Shown here: positions 40,913-49,347 of the stretch, piece after piece | How the letters are laid out: every line of letters starts with the position of its first letter | Position numbering within the stretch: position 1 is the first letter of the stretch | Assembly (NCBI GenBank): GCA_027489065.1 | Contig: JAIYAM010000006.1 | Span: 1-50,408, forward strand | From: Erythrobacteraceae bacterium | Lineage (GTDB): Bacteria; Pseudomonadota; Alphaproteobacteria; Sphingomonadales; Sphingomonadaceae | Reading direction: 5' to 3' | Length of the DNA: 50,408 nucleotides | Notes under the pieces: generated by a model | Seen by the model: only the letters and a program-made list of their open reading frames with translations | Told to the model about the DNA's origin: nothing | The model's database searches: none | Position numbers and translations under genes: made by a program

Positions 40913-42790
40913 TCATATCTCGCCGGCCATCAGGGCGCGCCGGAAGGCCTTGTCGCGCGCGTCGGCTTCGGCCTTCTTGGCACGCATCTGCGGTGCGGTT
41001 TGCGGAGTGCCCGGGACGCCGGCCCTGGCATCGACCGGGGATCGGTCTGCCGCCCAGGCAAGCGAGCATCTCTGGCCGCCGGTGCTGACCATGGTCACTG
41101 CCGGAGCGGCGCCGCCCGGGAACGTCGGCCCGCCGACGGCAGCCTTGGCGGCGACCGGTTCAGGCGCGGCCTTGGCTGCGCCTTTGCCTTTTGCCTTGCC
41201 CTTGGCCTTGGCGGCGGCCTTGGGCGCTGCCGAAGCCTTCGCCGCGCCTCTGTCGGCAGCCACGAAGATCATGTCGGGCAGCGTGTCCCAGTAGCGCACG
41301 TCGACCTGCGTCTTGGTCGCATTGGATGCAGCGCCTGAACCGAACGCGCCGAGCATGCCCAGTAACGAGCCTGCCGGGCCGAGCTGGTCGGCGAGCAGCG
41401 AAGTGGCGGTCATCGCGATGTCGCTCACGGTGCCCATCGTGTCCTTGAAGGCCACCTTGCCGTTCATGATCGCATCGAACTTGCGCCCGCCGCGCGTGGT
41501 CGCCTGGAAGTTGATATCGGCCGCGCGGGCCAGCTTCACCGCGCCGAGCGTGGGCTGCGTATCTTCGGGGGTGTAATCGACCGAACGCACCAGTCCGACC
41601 ATCTGCCCGCCCGAACCGCGCATCAGCTTGACGGGCCCCATGCCGGTCTCGGCGATGTGCAGCGCGGTCAGGCCCGCTGCCGGTTCGCCGAGTTTCGCGT
41701 CGATCTTGGCGGCGGCCGCGAAGCTCTCCGTGGCCAACGCGTCGCTGCCCATGCAGCGGGCTGACCAGCCTGCGAGGAAGTTCATCACCGCGAAGTCGGA
41801 CTGGAACTCCTCGGCCTCGGACACGGTGTCCTGATATTCGGCCGAAACGAAGCTCGCTCGCGCATTGCCGTAATCGCCGGTGCGCAGGTACAGCAGGCCG
41901 CGATAGTAATAGGCCATCGCGCGCTCGTAGGGATCGCCCTTGAAGTCCTTGATGCTCTCGGTGCTGAACTTGCTGCGCGCGGCCTTGGCGGCCTGATCGT
42001 TGGCGTAGATCGCCTCGATCCGGTCGAGCGCCTGGTCGAATGCCCATTCGGCGGTCATGTATTCGCCCGCCGCCATCGCCGCCTTGCCGAGCTTGGCGAA
42101 GTTGGCGACCGCGTTGTATTCGCCGTCACGCAGGAGCGCAGAGTAGAACTTGCGCAAGGCCTGCGGTTTGGCGTCCACCCATTCGCGTCCGCCCGGGGGA
42201 AGCTCGGCCGCGAAGATCGGGCGCCCGCGCGAGGCCGGGCCCGAGAGCACTGCGGCATCGACCGGGCGGGCATTGATCAGGAACGCCGTCGAGACGTCGC
42301 CCATCCCGGTATCGTTGGGGTTCGCAAAATAGACCCGCAATTTCCCGCTCGCGTTGGGCGTGCTCGCGACGAACGTGACCTCGTACTTCCCGGCGTTCTT
42401 GACCGTCTGGTAGAAGCTGCAATTGTTGATGATGTTGTCGGCCTGACCGGGATAGCTCTGGACCATCCGCCAGCCGGGACGCGGCGCCTTGGCGTAGGCC
42501 GGCTCCTCGCGCCAGTGACGATAGCTTGCCGGGATTTCGGTCACATAGGAGCAGCTGAGATTTTCCTTGTCCATCAGGTCGAAGGAAAAGGTCTGGGCGG
42601 CGTATTTCATGCCGTCTCCGCCGATGATGTAGCCCTGCTCCGGGTCGAGCGTCACCAGATAGCTTTCGCCCGGCACGGCAGGGATCGGGCGGATGTCCTG
42701 AACCTCCGGCGCCTTTTGGGCGGCGGCTGCCACGGCCAGCGTGAGTGCGCTCGTGCCGATGACGGCGCGGGCGATGACGCCTCTGCGCAT
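40913..42790 (-). CDS. COG3014-like exported protein with TPR-like repeats, first gene of the lpo-like operon
   Basis: A 625-aa secreted protein. The signal peptide ends near AAAAQK. A beta-rich N-terminal part (residues about 40-210, SYLVTLDPEQGYIIGGDGMK) is followed by helical TPR-like repeats (WAFDQALDRIEAIYANDQAA, then MAYYYRGLLYLRTGDYGNAR), a small beta-segment, and a Lys/Ala-rich linker (KAKGKAKGKGAAKAAP) before the C-terminus. The repeat region resembles COG3014, a family co-encoded with LpoB and YcfL homologues in many Gram-negatives. AAGGGGGGAAGCA precedes ATG 42790. The upstream extension of the frame to 42964 has no ribosome site. Confidence 0.8.
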   Translation of the reverse strand: MRRGVIARAVIGTSALTLAVAAAAQKAPEVQDIRPIPAVPGESYLVTLDPEQGYIIGGDGMKYAAQTFSFDLMDKENLSCSYVTEIPASYRHWREEPAYAKAPRPGWRMVQSYPGQADNIINNCSFYQTVKNAGKYEVTFVASTPNASGKLRVYFANPNDTGMGDVSTAFLINARPVDAAVLSGPASRGRPIFAAELPPGGREWVDAKPQALRKFYSALLRDGEYNAVANFAKLGKAAMAAGEYMTAEWAFDQALDRIEAIYANDQAAKAARSKFSTESIKDFKGDPYERAMAYYYRGLLYLRTGDYGNARASFVSAEYQDTVSEAEEFQSDFAVMNFLAGWSARCMGSDALATESFAAAAKIDAKLGEPAAGLTALHIAETGMGPVKLMRGSGGQMVGLVRSVDYTPEDTQPTLGAVKLARAADINFQATTRGGRKFDAIMNGKVAFKDTMGTVSDIAMTATSLLADQLGPAGSLLGMLGAFGSGAASNATKTQVDVRYWDTLPDMIFVAADRGAAKASAAPKAAAKAKGKAKGKGAAKAAPEPVAAKAAVGGPTFPGGAAPAVTMVSTGGQRCSLAWAADRSPVDARAGVPGTPQTAPQMRAKKAEADARDKAFRRALMAGEI

Positions 42791-43145
42791 TGCTTCCCCC
42801 CCTTCTGAGTTCTTCAGATGCGGGTTCCCCTCCCGCGGAGTGCAAATCCTATTGCCCCCGGCATGGGCGCGATACCCAAATAACTTTAGGCAATAACGGA
42901 GGAATTGCTCGGGGACCGCGGGTAAGGGTGCGAGGATTGCAAGAGCTGCCCGTTGCGAAGGCAAGCGCGACCTCAGCTGTTGCCGGGCATCAGGCGGGCG
43001 GCATCTGGGTCATGTTCGGTTGGCACCGTCCGGAGTACCTCCGAACATCGCGGCACCCCGCTTCAGTCCGTCGCTGGCAGAGAAGGCGCTGCCCGTCAGA
43101 TTTCGCATGGAGACCGGCACCATCTCTTCCGGAAGACCGGAAAGA
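42791..43145. other. Intergenic region upstream of the lpo-like operon
   Basis: No gene is supported in these 355 bp. It carries the promoter of the operon reading left and the 3' flank of tRNA-Val. A spaced inverted repeat TATTGCC (42850-42856) / GGCAATA (42889-42895) lies about 60-100 bases upstream of the COG3014-like start and could be a regulator site. The AT-richer stretch between these arms is the best place for the operon promoter. Confidence 0.5.
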
Positions 43146-43150
43146 TGGTG
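43118..43150 (-). terminator. Hairpin overlapping the 3' end of tRNA-Val
   Basis: Left arm 43118-43132 (CACCATCTCTTCCGG) pairs with right arm 43137-43150 (CCGGAAAGATGGTG) around a 4-base loop, with one bulged base. Read on the minus strand it begins inside the tRNA's CCA tail (43146-43148) and immediately follows the acceptor stem, as a transcription terminator or tRNA processing hairpin would. It lacks a T-run, so termination is not certain. Confidence 0.5.
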
Positions 43151-43220
43151 GGCGCGACAGGGATTGAACCTGTGACCCCACCCGTGTGAAGGGTGTGCTC
43201 TACCGCTGAGCTACGCGCCC
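43146..43220 (-). tRNA. tRNA-Val (anticodon CAC)
   Basis: A complete 75-nt cloverleaf on the minus strand. The acceptor stem GGGCGCG (complement of 43214-43220) pairs with CGCGCCC (complement of 43150-43156); the D-arm is GCTCAGCGGTAGAGC, the anticodon arm CACCC-TTCACAC-GGGTG gives anticodon CAC (Val, codon GUG), and the T-arm is ACAGG-TTCAATC-CCTGT. Discriminator A and an encoded CCA follow. It lies between the lpo-like operon and sppA. Confidence 0.96.
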
Positions 43221-43308
43221 GCCCGAGGGGCCGTGCGGCCCGGACAGGGGCGCGCCTTTAATGGGGTCGGTCCGGCTTGGCAAGCGCCCGCCGTATCCCC
43301 CGTGCGAT

Positions 43309-45204
43309 TTAGCGACCCGCGAGCCAGGTGAGCAGCGCGAGCATCCCTTCGGGCCGGGCGGGGCGGGCGCTGCCGGTCACGGCGGGGCCAGCCGGACACT
43401 CGATGCAGAAGGCCTGTATGCCGCGCGTGCCGGTCAGCCGTTCGGCATCACGCAGGAGCCTTGCGCCGAGGTTCTCGCTGCGCAGCGCCGTCATCGCAAA
43501 GAGGTCGCCGCCGCCCGCAAGCGGGGCCTGCGCTTCCTCGCGGGTGACGAGCTGGCGGACCAGCGAATCGTAGTTCTCTCCCCGATCGCCGAGGTAGACC
43601 GCGTGCCACTCTCCGTCCTTGGCGCCGGCCTTGGCAGCGGCCCAGGCGAGCGCATCGGGCAGGCCGCCGAAGGCGTCGACAAGGCCGTTCTGGCGCGCTG
43701 TGCCGCCGTCCCACACCTGCCCCTGCGCGATGGCATCGACCCGCTCCACCGGGATCCGGCGCGCTTTCGACACCAGCTTGAGGAAATCCTTGTAGGTGCC
43801 GGTGATCGTCGTTTGCAGCAGAGTGTCCATCGCCGGGGTGAAGCCGCCGATGAAGTCCGGCTGGCCCGAGAGCGGCGTGGTGCGATAGCCGTCCGCCGAC
43901 ACCCCGAGCCGCGCTGCGGTGCCCTCGAAGGTCGGGATCACCGCGAACACGCCGATCGAGCCGGTCACCGTCTCGGGCTCGGCGAAGACCCGCTCGGCGG
44001 GTGTCGCGACCCAGTAGCCGCCGCTCGCCGCCATGTTGGCCATGGAGACGGCGACAGGGATCTTGCGGTCGCGATAGCGCAGGATCGCGCGGCGGATCTC
44101 TTCCGATGCGTTGACCGATCCACCCGGCGAATCGATCCGCACCACCAGCGCGGCAAGGTCGTCGTCGAGCGCGTCGTCGAGCAGGTCGGCGATCCGCGTG
44201 CCGCCCGCCACGCCGGGCCCCGCCTTGCCGTCGACGATCTCTCCGGCGATGGTGATGACACCGATCTTCTTGCCCGCGCGGCTCTCGCCGAGGTCGGCGA
44301 GGTATGCCCCGAGATTGCTTGCCGCGAAGCTCCCCGGCTTGTCGTTCCACGGGTCCTTGCCAGCAAGCTCCGCCACGCGCGCGCCGAATCGCGCCTTGTC
44401 GCCGAGCTTGTCGACGAGGCCCGCAGCGAGCGCCGCGCCGGCCATGTCGCCGCCCGAACTTCCGATCCACGCCTGCGGATCGCCGGTGATCCTCGCCAGC
44501 TGCAGCTTGGGCCGGGCGCGCGTGACGTTGGCCTTGTATTCCTCCCACAGCGCCCCGTAGAGCCCGCCGATATTGGCCCGCGCCTCATCCGACATCGACG
44601 TGCGCGACCAGGGCTCTACCGCCGCCTTGTATTCGCCCACCCGGTAGACCCGCGCGTTGACCGAGAGCTTCTCGAGCAGCCCGGCATAGTAAAGGTTCAT
44701 CCGCCCGGGGCCGGAGATGACCGCCACCCCGATCGGATCGAGCCATACCTCGCTCGCATGGGCGGCGATCAGCATGTGATCGTCGGCATAGGCCTTGCCA
44801 TAGGTGAGGACGGGCTTGCCCGCCTTGCGGACGCGGTCCATCGCTTCGCCGACGTCCTTGAGGTGCACCTGCCCGCCGCCGAGGAAGGTGGTCATGTCGA
44901 TCACCACGGCCTTGATGCGGGCGTCGGTCGCGGCGGCGTCGAGCGCGCGAACCACGTCGCGCGCGCGGGTCTCGCCCACCGGCGCGCTGCGCGACAGCAG
45001 GGCCTCGATCGGGTCGAGCGCGGACTTCTCCTCGACGATGGTGCCCGACAGGTCGATCAGCAGCGCCCCGTCGCGTACCTGGCCGGGGTTGGGCCGGGCG
45101 GAGAGAATGCCGAACAACGCTACGAAGAAGAGCAGCATGAACAGGAGCACGAGCCCGTCCTTGATCCCCACGAGGATCTTCCACACCTTGCCGACGAAGC
45201 TCAT
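43309..45204 (-). CDS. sppA: Signal peptide peptidase SppA, 67-kDa type
   Basis: A 631-aa membrane-anchored serine protease that degrades cleaved signal peptides. The N-terminal anchor helix (VLLFMLLFFVALFGILSA) is followed by two ClpP-like domains. The catalytic Lys lies in the N-terminal domain (VGEYKAAVEPWSR) and the nucleophile Ser in the C-terminal domain (NMAASGGYWVATPA), with VRIDSPGGSVNASEEIRRAI before it. Length and the split Lys/Ser dyad match the E. coli type. The last ~50 residues (ECPAGPAVTGSARPARPEG) form an unusual extension. It is divergent from pyrB. Confidence 0.94.
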   Translation of the reverse strand: MSFVGKVWKILVGIKDGLVLLFMLLFFVALFGILSARPNPGQVRDGALLIDLSGTIVEEKSALDPIEALLSRSAPVGETRARDVVRALDAAATDARIKAVVIDMTTFLGGGQVHLKDVGEAMDRVRKAGKPVLTYGKAYADDHMLIAAHASEVWLDPIGVAVISGPGRMNLYYAGLLEKLSVNARVYRVGEYKAAVEPWSRTSMSDEARANIGGLYGALWEEYKANVTRARPKLQLARITGDPQAWIGSSGGDMAGAALAAGLVDKLGDKARFGARVAELAGKDPWNDKPGSFAASNLGAYLADLGESRAGKKIGVITIAGEIVDGKAGPGVAGGTRIADLLDDALDDDLAALVVRIDSPGGSVNASEEIRRAILRYRDRKIPVAVSMANMAASGGYWVATPAERVFAEPETVTGSIGVFAVIPTFEGTAARLGVSADGYRTTPLSGQPDFIGGFTPAMDTLLQTTITGTYKDFLKLVSKARRIPVERVDAIAQGQVWDGGTARQNGLVDAFGGLPDALAWAAAKAGAKDGEWHAVYLGDRGENYDSLVRQLVTREEAQAPLAGGGDLFAMTALRSENLGARLLRDAERLTGTRGIQAFCIECPAGPAVTGSARPARPEGMLALLTWLAGR

Positions 45205-45320
45205 CCGATGTCCTTCATGCCCTGTGCAGCCGATCTAGGGGCTTTGCCGCGCAACTTCCAACGGAAAGCGCCGCGTACGGGTTGAGCGTCCGATGAGTGT
45301 CGACTAAGGGCATGGCTTTA

Positions 45321-46337
45321 ATGGCCATGATCGATCCTTCCGCTTCCGCGGGCCGCTTCCCGGCCGGGCGGCTGGCATTCCCGCACCGCGACCTCACCGG
45401 CATCGGCCATCTCCAGCGCCACGAGATCCTCTACCTCCTGCACGAGGCCGAGCAGTGGGTGGCGCTCAACCGGCAGAGCACCAAGCATTCGGACCTGCTC
45501 GCCGGGCTGACCATCATCAACGCCTTCTTCGAGAACTCGACCCGCACGCTCCTCTCCTTCGAGATCGCGGGCAAGCGGCTGGGGGCGGACGTGGTCAACA
45601 TGCACGCCGCGCAAAGCTCGGTGAAGAAGGGCGAGACGCTGATCGACACCGCGATCACATTGAACGCGATGCGCGCCGATGCGATCGTGATCCGTCACGG
45701 CTCGTCAGGGGCCACTCGCCTGATCGCCGACAAGGTCGATTGCCCCGTGCTCAACGCGGGCGACGGGCAGCACGAACACCCCACCCAAGCCCTGCTCGAT
45801 GCGCTGACCTTGCGGCACGCGCTTGGCGAGAGGGGCGAGGGGGCGGAGGACTTCACCGGCCTCAACGTCGTGATCTGCGGCGACATCCTGCACAGCCGGG
45901 TGGCGCGCTCGAACATCCTGTGCCTCACCGCTCTGGGCGCGAATGTCCGTGTCTGCGCGCCGCCCGCACTGATGCCCGCGGGCGTCGAGGCGATGGGGGT
46001 GGAGGTCCACCACCGCTTCGACGATGCGCTCGACGGGGCCGAGGTGGTGATGATGCTGCGCCTGCAATCGGAACGGATGAGCGGGCAGTTCATTCCGTCG
46101 CCCCGCGAATATCGCCACCTCTACGGCCTTACCGCCAAGCGCCTCGCGCTCGCCCGCCCCGATGCGCTGGTAATGCACCCGGGGCCGATGAACCGCGGGG
46201 TGGAGATCGACAGCGAGGTCTCTGACCTCGCGGGCCGTTCGCTCATCACCCGCCAGGTCGAGATGGGCGTCGCGATCCGCATGGCCTGCCTCGACATCCT
46301 CACGCGGGAAGCGCGTGGGCAGGAAGGCTGGGCATGA
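45321..46337 (+). CDS. pyrB: Aspartate carbamoyltransferase catalytic chain
   Basis: A 338-aa ATCase, first committed step of pyrimidine synthesis. The carbamoyl-phosphate loop is [14 protein letters not shown], followed by [24 protein letters not shown] and the aspartate-site [12 protein letters not shown]. No pyrI regulatory gene accompanies it; instead a degenerate dihydroorotase homologue overlaps it by ATGA (46334-46337), as in the Pseudomonas-type ATCase complex. The start is uncertain: ATG 45321 lies 10 bases after AAGGG, with alternatives at GTG 45297, ATG 45312 and ATG 45327. Confidence 0.95.
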   Translation: MAMIDPSASAGRFPAGRLAFPHRDLTGIGHLQRHEILYLLHEAEQWVALNRQSTKHSDLLAGLTIINAFFENSTRTLLSFEIAGKRLGADVVNMHAAQSSVKKGETLIDTAITLNAMRADAIVIRHGSSGATRLIADKVDCPVLNAGDGQHEHPTQALLDALTLRHALGERGEGAEDFTGLNVVICGDILHSRVARSNILCLTALGANVRVCAPPALMPAGVEAMGVEVHHRFDDALDGAEVVMMLRLQSERMSGQFIPSPREYRHLYGLTAKRLALARPDALVMHPGPMNRGVEIDSEVSDLAGRSLITRQVEMGVAIRMACLDILTREARGQEGWA

Positions 46338-47569
46338 AACAGGTGCGGCCGCTCACCATCACCAATGCGAAGCTCGTCACGCCTGCGGGCACCGCGACGG
46401 GCGCGCTGCGCTGCGCGGACGGGCTCATCCTCGCCCTCGGCAGCGACGTGCGCGCCGGGGACGGCGACGAGATCGTCGATGCGCGCGGGAAGCTCCTCGC
46501 CCCCGGCCTCGTCGACCTCGGGGTCTTCGCGGTCGACAAGCCGGCGTTCCACTTCGGCGGGATCACGCGCGCCGCGCTGATGCCGGATCAATCTCCGCCG
46601 CTCGATCTTCCGAGCCGGGTCGGCTTCATCGCCAAGAGCGGCAAGCCCGACCTGTGGGTCCATCCGCTGGCCGCGGCCACGCGGGGCCTTGAAGGGCGGG
46701 AACTCGCGGAACTCGCGCTGATGCAGGAGGCGGGGGCCAAGGCGGTCGCCACCGGACGGCGCTGGATCGCCGACAGCGGGGTGATGCTGCGGCTGCTGCA
46801 ATATGCCGCGATGCTTGGACTTGTCGTGGTGACCCACGCCGAGGACGGCGCGCTGGTCGGCGAGGCTGCCGCCACCGCAGGCGAGATCGCCACCCGGCTC
46901 GGCCTGCCCGCCGCGCCTGCCGAGGCCGAGGCGCTCGCCATCGCCCGCGATATCGCGCTTGCCGAGCTGGCGGGCGCGCGGCTGCATATCCGGCAGGTGA
47001 CCACCGCCAAGGGCTTTGCGCTGGTTCGCGAGGCCAAGGCGCGCGGCGCAAAGGTGACCTGCGGGATCACGCCTGCGCATTTCCTGCTTTCGGACCTCGC
47101 CACGGCCGATTTCCGCACCTTCATGCGCCTTTCGCCCCCCTTGCGCTGCGAGGCCGACCGGCAGGCCGCGCTCGCCGCGATCGGGGACGGCACGGTGGAC
47201 GTGATCGCCAGCGGTCACGATCCGCGTGGGCCGGAGGACAAGCGCCTGCCCTTCGCCGATGCCGCGCCGGGGATGGCGGGGGCCGAGACGCTGCTCGCCA
47301 TGGTGCTGGGGCTGGTGCGGGACGGGGTGATCGGCACGGAGCGCGCCTTCGACCTCACCGCCCGCAATCCGGCACGCCTGCTCGGCGTGCCCGCCGGGGA
47401 ACTCGCCGCCGGGCTTGAGGCCGATCTGGCGTTGATCGACGCCGATGCGCCGTGGATCATCGACCGCCGCAAGATGGAGGCGACCGCCGACAACACGCCC
47501 TTCGACCGGCAGGGGGCGCAGGGCAAGGTGATCGGCCTGTGGAAGGGCGGGGTGAGGCTCGGCGCCTGA
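46334..47569 (+). CDS. pyrC: Dihydroorotase-like protein lacking the catalytic metal site (PyrC'-type)
   Basis: A 411-aa amidohydrolase-fold protein of the PyrC (multifunctional, class I) type. The N-terminal beta sandwich and the segment [12 protein letters not shown] (55-65) are present, but the metal-binding His-x-His that should follow is Gly63-Val-Phe65. A His is kept in [10 protein letters not shown] and another in [10 protein letters not shown], while the catalytic Asp of the usual TDHAPH is Gly294 (ASGHDPRG). This pattern is known from Pseudomonas PyrC', a non-catalytic partner needed to assemble ATCase with PyrB. It overlaps pyrB by ATGA. The name pyrC is therefore structural, and an active dihydroorotase must lie elsewhere. 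Confidence 0.85.
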   Translation: MKQVRPLTITNAKLVTPAGTATGALRCADGLILALGSDVRAGDGDEIVDARGKLLAPGLVDLGVFAVDKPAFHFGGITRAALMPDQSPPLDLPSRVGFIAKSGKPDLWVHPLAAATRGLEGRELAELALMQEAGAKAVATGRRWIADSGVMLRLLQYAAMLGLVVVTHAEDGALVGEAAATAGEIATRLGLPAAPAEAEALAIARDIALAELAGARLHIRQVTTAKGFALVREAKARGAKVTCGITPAHFLLSDLATADFRTFMRLSPPLRCEADRQAALAAIGDGTVDVIASGHDPRGPEDKRLPFADAAPGMAGAETLLAMVLGLVRDGVIGTERAFDLTARNPARLLGVPAGELAAGLEADLALIDADAPWIIDRRKMEATADNTPFDRQGAQGKVIGLWKGGVRLGA

Positions 47570-47607
47570 GGGGTCGTCCTACACCAAACCCCTCGGCAAA
47601 GGCCCGT

Positions 47608-47703
47608 CTGGCGGCGTGAAACGGCGGGCAAACGGGGGTCTGGAGGGGGCCTGGAAGGGGTCTAAAGGGGTCTGGGAGGGGTCTGAAAGGGCCTGAAACC
47701 AGC
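47608..47703. repeat. Phased 11-bp repeat array C with a decayed parS half-site
   Basis: Six units on the G-rich plus strand: GGTCTGGAGGG at 47637, GGCCTGGAAGG at 47648, then GGTC at 47659, 47669 and 47680, and GGCC at 47690 (steps 11, 11, 10, 11, 10). Runs of four to five G alternate with TCTRRA. To the left, in the inverted layout, CGTGAAAC (47615-47622) is half of a parS: the would-be parS start is 17 bp from the nearest GACC core on the minus strand, the same as array A. The other half is lost. The remaining bases of the 47570-47944 gap hold a terminator and no gene. Confidence 0.8.
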
Positions 47704-47874
47704 CTTGCGGTGTTGGAATTCACCGCGCTTTTTCACGGATTTCCGCCATTTGGCGGCTCGCCGGCGATGTTTCACGCGCATTTCCGGCACGCAGCGGCGT
47801 TTTCCGGCACCCGCGCACCCTATCGCGGCGCTCCCGCTGTAGGAAAGCGGTCAGCGCCCATGATCATCGGCGGA

Positions 47875-47911
47875 CAAGAAAACTCCCGGACGGCACGGGG
47901 CCATCCGGGAG
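47875..47911 (-). terminator. Intrinsic terminator of the SPOR lipoprotein gene
   Basis: On the minus strand, 34 bp after the SPOR gene stop, CTCCCGGA (complement of 47904-47911) pairs perfectly with TCCGGGAG (complement of 47883-47890) around a 13-base loop. It is followed at once by TTTTCTTG (complement of 47875-47882). Stem plus T-run is a classical rho-independent terminator, the clearest one in the window. Confidence 0.85.
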
Positions 47912-47944
47912 CAAGGCTTGCTCATCTGGAGAGAAGCGGAAAAC

Positions 47945-49294
47945 TCAGCGGGTGCGCGCGGCGACCCGGACCTCGCGTTCGACCGCGCCCTTCGGCGGGC
48001 TCGATGCGGCATAGGCAAAGCAGCCGCGCCCGGCCGACTTGACGGTGGAGCACATGGCCTTGGCGCCTTGCTGGCCGAAGCCGTCGGCGGCAACGCGCCA
48101 GAAGGTGCGGCCGCCGACCACCGCCTGGGTGATCACCGGCTTGCGGTCCTTGAGCTGCGGGAAGCGGCCCTTCAACACGTTCCAGCCACGCTCGGCTTCG
48201 ACCTTGCTGTCATAGGCGCCGAGCTGGACGAGGTGCGTGCCTGCTTCCTTGGCGGCGGGAGATTCCACCGCTGCAGCGGTCGCGGCCATGCGGCGCTGCG
48301 GGATGGTGCCGGCGACGCGCGGCGCGGCAGGTGCGCGGCCGGGCGTGCGGGCGGCAAGCTGCTGCACCACCGGGTTCGAGACATAGCGAACGCCCGCGGC
48401 AGGGGCCGGTTCGACCGTCTCGATCGAGGGCGAGGCGGGCTCGAAAGCCTGGCTGAAGGCGGGCGAGGAGGCGGCTGAGGCGACCTGAACCGGCTCTTCG
48501 GCGGGGCCAACGTCGCTCTGCGCGCCGGCTTCGGCGAACATCGCCGAGCTTGCCGGGAAGTTGGCGAGTGCGAGGCGCTGCGGCTGTCCGGCGTCGGCGC
48601 GCGGGGTCACGTCGAGCAGCGCGGCGATGCGCTGCTGGAACATCTCGGGCGCGGAAGCCTCGGCCCATTCGGAGAGGCGCGCGTCGATCTGATCGGCCGG
48701 CACGTCCTGTTCCGCCATGACCCGCGCCATCTGCCAGTTGCCGGCGAGCGCATAGGTATAGGCGAGGTTCTGGCGCAGCTTGGGCGAGGCTTCCTCGCTG
48801 CCGCGCACGGCATTGATGAGCACGCCCGCGCCGCGCTCCGGCTGTCCGGCGAGCGCCAGGGCCAGACCGAGGTCGGCGGGATCGATTGCGCCTGCATATT
48901 CGTCCAGCGTCGCAACCGCTGCGCGGCCTTCGCCGAGCGCGATCTTGGCGAGCGCGAAGCTCAGCACGGTGCGCGGGTTTTCATCGCCAAGGTCGAGCGC
49001 ATCGCCGAAGCTGGTCGCGGCCGAATCGAAGCGCCCGGCCTCAAGATAGGCGGCGCCCAGCAGCGCCCGGAAACCGGGATTGCGCGGATCGGCCAGCACG
49101 GCGGCTTCGGCGTGGGCGATGGCCTTGTCGACCTGGCCCTTGGCGAGCGCGCCCTGCGCGCTGTCGAAGGAGACCTGCGCGGGCGGCGCGGCAGAGGTCA
49201 TGCAGCCCGGCAGCGCCAGCGCGGCGATGGCGGTGGTGGCGGCAAGCGCGAGGCGCGGAGCAGTCAGGCGTCCGGTCTTGATGCTGCGGTCCAT
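47945..49294 (-). CDS. SPOR-domain lipoprotein with TPR repeats
   Basis: A 449-aa exported protein. The signal MDRSIKTGRLTAPRLALAAT leads to a lipobox ending LPGC. Two to three TPR units follow (ALAKGQVDKAIAHAEAAVLA, then LLGAAYLEAGRFDSAATSFG and related), then a Pro/Ala-rich linker (about 230-355) and a C-terminal SPOR domain (about 358-435: THLVQLGAYDSKVEAERGWN, and VVGGRTFWRVAADGF), which binds denuded septal peptidoglycan. It is probably a division-site outer-membrane lipoprotein. It is the last gene of the ParA-like / RHH / SPOR run, 53 bp after the RHH gene. ATG 49294 follows GGGGA. Confidence 0.85.
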   Translation of the reverse strand: MDRSIKTGRLTAPRLALAATTAIAALALPGCMTSAAPPAQVSFDSAQGALAKGQVDKAIAHAEAAVLADPRNPGFRALLGAAYLEAGRFDSAATSFGDALDLGDENPRTVLSFALAKIALGEGRAAVATLDEYAGAIDPADLGLALALAGQPERGAGVLINAVRGSEEASPKLRQNLAYTYALAGNWQMARVMAEQDVPADQIDARLSEWAEASAPEMFQQRIAALLDVTPRADAGQPQRLALANFPASSAMFAEAGAQSDVGPAEEPVQVASAASSPAFSQAFEPASPSIETVEPAPAAGVRYVSNPVVQQLAARTPGRAPAAPRVAGTIPQRRMAATAAAVESPAAKEAGTHLVQLGAYDSKVEAERGWNVLKGRFPQLKDRKPVITQAVVGGRTFWRVAADGFGQQGAKAMCSTVKSAGRGCFAYAASSPPKGAVEREVRVAARTR

Positions 49295-49347
49295 GATCGA
49301 AATTCCCCGTTGATGCTGGCTAGTCAGGTAGTGGTCGGTCACGCCGG

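Noticed and set aside
43261..45285. A 674-aa open frame opposite sppA
   Set aside because: It is an antisense shadow of a full-length SppA with both catalytic residues.
47768..47776. A second half parS (TGTTTCACG) right of array C
   Set aside because: It continues as CGCATTT, matching only one half of the palindrome, and its distance to the array (about 75 bp) is not in the phase seen in the other copies.
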